Assembly (NCBI GenBank): GCA_030426245.1
Contig: JAUHYZ010000008.1
Span: 1 to 64,000, forward strand
Source: Alphaproteobacteria bacterium
GTDB lineage: Bacteria > Pseudomonadota > Alphaproteobacteria > Sphingomonadales > Sphingomonadaceae
Direction of reading: 5' to 3'
DNA: 64,000 bases
In this document: one piece after another, positions 62,665-64,000 of the stretch
Position numbering within the stretch: position 1 is the first letter of the stretch
Layout of the letters: every line of letters begins with the position of its first letter
Made by a program: the position numbers and the translations under genes
The notes under the pieces: generated by a model
The model's database searches: none
Told to the model about the DNA's origin: nothing
Seen by the model: the letters and a program-made list of their open reading frames with translations, nothing else

Positions 62665-63477
62665 ATGCCCGAACTGCCCGAAGTCGAGACCACTGTGCGC
62701 GGACTTGCCCGTTTCCTTGATGGGGAGCGGATAGTGCGCGTCGCCGTCAACAGGCTGGACCTGCGCCGTCCTTTCCCGCCCGATCTGGTGCAGGTGCTAA
62801 CCGGCGCAAAGGTGCTCGGGCTTTCGCGGCGCGCGAAATATGGCCTGATCCATACCGACCGACAGCAGACCATGATCTTCCATCTGGGTATGAGCGGACG
62901 CTGGCGCATCGATCCGGAAAGCCTGGGTAAGCATGACCATCTGGTCATCGAAACGGCCGGACATGCCTTCGCGCTCAACGATGCCAGGCGTTTCGGCTCG
63001 GTCGATCTCGTTGCGACCAACTCCCTCCCTTCCTGGCCGCAATTCGCCGCGATGGGCCCCGAGCCGCTAGGCAGCGAACTGACAGCGGAATATCTCAAAT
63101 CCGCGCTTGCCGGACGCAAACAGGCGATCAAGCTGCTGCTGCTGGATCAGAGGATCGTGGCAGGGCTGGGTAACATTTATGTTTGCGAAGCGCTCTTCCG
63201 CGCAGGGATCGGCCCGCGAAAGGCAGGCGGGCGGGTGTCACGCCCTGCATTGGAGCGCCTGGTTCCTGCCATTCGCGATGTGCTCAATGAAAGCATTACC
63301 GATGGGGGCTCGACCTTGCGCGACTATGCCCGCCCCGATGGGGAGCTGGGTTATTTTGCCACACGCTTCGACGTCTACGGCCGTGAAGGCCAAGTCTGCC
63401 GCCGCTGCGGTCAGGCCATAAGGCGCTTTGTTCAGGGTGGGCGCAGCACCTGGTATTGCCCAGCATGCCAGAAATAG
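62665..63477 (+). CDS. mutM: Formamidopyrimidine-DNA glycosylase
   Basis: DNA repair glycosylase/AP lyase that removes 8-oxoguanine. The 270-residue protein starts MPELPEVETT with the catalytic Pro2 and Glu3, has KLLLLDQRIVAGLGNIYVCEALF (helix-two-turn-helix) and a C-terminal CRRC...CPAC zinc finger (residues 244-268). A CCGCG-CTTTC-CGCGG-TTT terminator lies about 100 bp after the stop. rpsT follows. Confidence 0.97.
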   Translation: MPELPEVETTVRGLARFLDGERIVRVAVNRLDLRRPFPPDLVQVLTGAKVLGLSRRAKYGLIHTDRQQTMIFHLGMSGRWRIDPESLGKHDHLVIETAGHAFALNDARRFGSVDLVATNSLPSWPQFAAMGPEPLGSELTAEYLKSALAGRKQAIKLLLLDQRIVAGLGNIYVCEALFRAGIGPRKAGGRVSRPALERLVPAIRDVLNESITDGGSTLRDYARPDGELGYFATRFDVYGREGQVCRRCGQAIRRFVQGGRSTWYCPACQK

Positions 63478-63578
63478 CCGCTCGGCGATGGTGGAGCGGT
63501 CACGATTGCGCTCGTGCCGCTTCGCAGGCGCTGTCTGGGCCAGAACGAGTTGACGATTTGCGCCTGTCCGGCTAAGGG

Positions 63579-63596
63579 CCGCGCTTTCCGCGGTTT
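63579..63596 (+). terminator. Intrinsic terminator after mutM
   Basis: CCGCG (63579-63583), loop CTTTC, CGCGG (63589-63593), then TTT. It is a compact GC-rich stem directly followed by T residues, about 100 bp downstream of mutM and before rpsT. Confidence 0.6.
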
Positions 63597-63678
63597 GGCT
63601 CAGTCCAATCCAGCGATTTTGCTACAGTATTATATAGGAAATGTGCTGCGCCGACCGCAGCCGACATGAAGGACAGAC

Positions 63679-63939
63679 ATGGCCAATACGCCGCAAGCCC
63701 GCAAGCGCATCCGCCGCAACACCAACCGCGCCGAAATCAACGGTGCGCGCATGAGCCGTATTCGCGGTTTCGTGAAGAAGGTCGAAACAGCCATCGAAGG
63801 CGGAGACAAGACCGCCGCTGCCGACGCGCTGAAGGCTGCCCAGCCGGAAATGGCCCGCGGGGTTGCACGCGGCGTGCTCCACAAGAACACTGTCGCGCGG
63901 AAGATGTCGCGTCTCTCGAAACGAATCGCTGCGCTCTGA
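63679..63939 (+). CDS. rpsT: 30S ribosomal protein S20
   Basis: An 86-residue basic protein of all-helical S20 type: [36 protein letters not shown] and the C-terminal [19 protein letters not shown]. It binds 16S rRNA early in assembly. GAAGGA precedes the ATG by 10 bases. A T/A-rich stretch (63629-63636) upstream may hold the -10 of its promoter. In related bacteria rpsT commonly sits beside dnaA. Confidence 0.97.
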   Translation: MANTPQARKRIRRNTNRAEINGARMSRIRGFVKKVETAIEGGDKTAAADALKAAQPEMARGVARGVLHKNTVARKMSRLSKRIAAL

Positions 63940-63959
63940 CCCAGCATTGATTCGCGAGC

Positions 63960-63980
63960 TTCCCGAAGCCTTTTCGGGAA
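63960..63980 (+). terminator. Hairpin after rpsT
   Basis: TTCCCGAA (63960-63967) and TTCGGGAA (63973-63980) form a perfect 8-bp stem with a 5-base loop, 20 bp after the rpsT stop. There is no T run after it. It may terminate or stabilise the rpsT mRNA. Confidence 0.5.
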
Positions 63981-64000
63981 CGAAGTTGGAACGGAGCCGG

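Overview
The window is GC-rich, gene-dense chromosomal DNA that reads as a sphingomonad alphaproteobacterium (Sphingomonadaceae or Erythrobacteraceae type). The evidence is an Entner-Doudoroff operon in the zwf-edd-glk order known from Zymomonas, a RcdA-type DUF1465 protein, TonB and Lrp proteins of alphaproteobacterial style, a GGAAC-N17-CGTT (EcfG) promoter, and two palindromic intergenic repeats of the kind scattered through sphingomonad genomes. I see no rRNA, tRNA, CRISPR array, phage or insertion sequence. Almost everything is intact chromosomal core or catabolic content. All assignments come from reading translations by eye; no database was searched.

Layout. 0.2-4.8 kb: aconitase acnA faces a secreted protein of the histidine/phenylalanine ammonia-lyase fold that lacks the MIO-forming Ala-Ser-Gly. 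4.8-5.7 kb: a gene-free stretch full of palindromes. 5.7-8.5 kb: divergent LysE exporter/Lrp regulator, a CsbD stress protein and a Pro-rich beta-helix lipoprotein. 8.6-16.8 kb: an accessory catabolic cluster, with seven genes leftward (glyoxalase-fold protein, two tandem paralogous MFS carriers, DAD-like cupin dioxygenase, SDR, exported metallo-beta-lactamase-fold protein, Zn-dehydrogenase) and two rightward (class II aldolase family, orphan 2Fe-2S subunit). 16.8-28.4 kb: TonB siderophore receptor, ArsC, MFS, methyltransferase, membrane protein, lipB, nadA, PhyH-type dioxygenase, LACTB2-like hydrolase, glpK, RcdA-like protein.

28.5-36.9 kb: two small DUF465 proteins, ptsP (EI-Ntr), a RodZ-like protein, a CpoB/YbgF-like protein, tilS (apparently with a non-ATG start), a glycosyltransferase and a PLD-family enzyme. 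36.9-47.3 kb: a leftward co-directional run rimO-yjbQ-transglutaminase-zwf-edd-glk-eda-ppc. It places glucose catabolism through KDPG in one transcription unit, ending in a PEP-carboxylase family gene whose active-site loop and C-terminus are strongly altered. 47.4-52.8 kb: DUF1761, a K+ channel with an RCK domain, surE, serS, DUF2892 and an MFS transporter.

53.0-57.1 kb: a tight three-gene cassette of AMP-phosphorylase-type enzyme, an archaeal-like PRPP synthetase and a beta-CASP RNase, suggesting RNA/nucleotide salvage. 57.1-59.3 kb: envelope genes (L,D-transpeptidase, coiled-coil lipoprotein under an EcfG promoter, another lipoprotein). 59.3-64.0 kb: EamA transporter-ubiE-ubiB diverging from mutM, then rpsT. 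In related genomes mutM-rpsT sits next to dnaA, so the right edge may be near dnaA.

The items most worth following up are the MIO-less lyase-fold protein, the remodelled PEP-carboxylase at the end of the ED operon, the AMP phosphorylase/PRPP/RNase cassette, and the catabolic cluster of unknown substrate.
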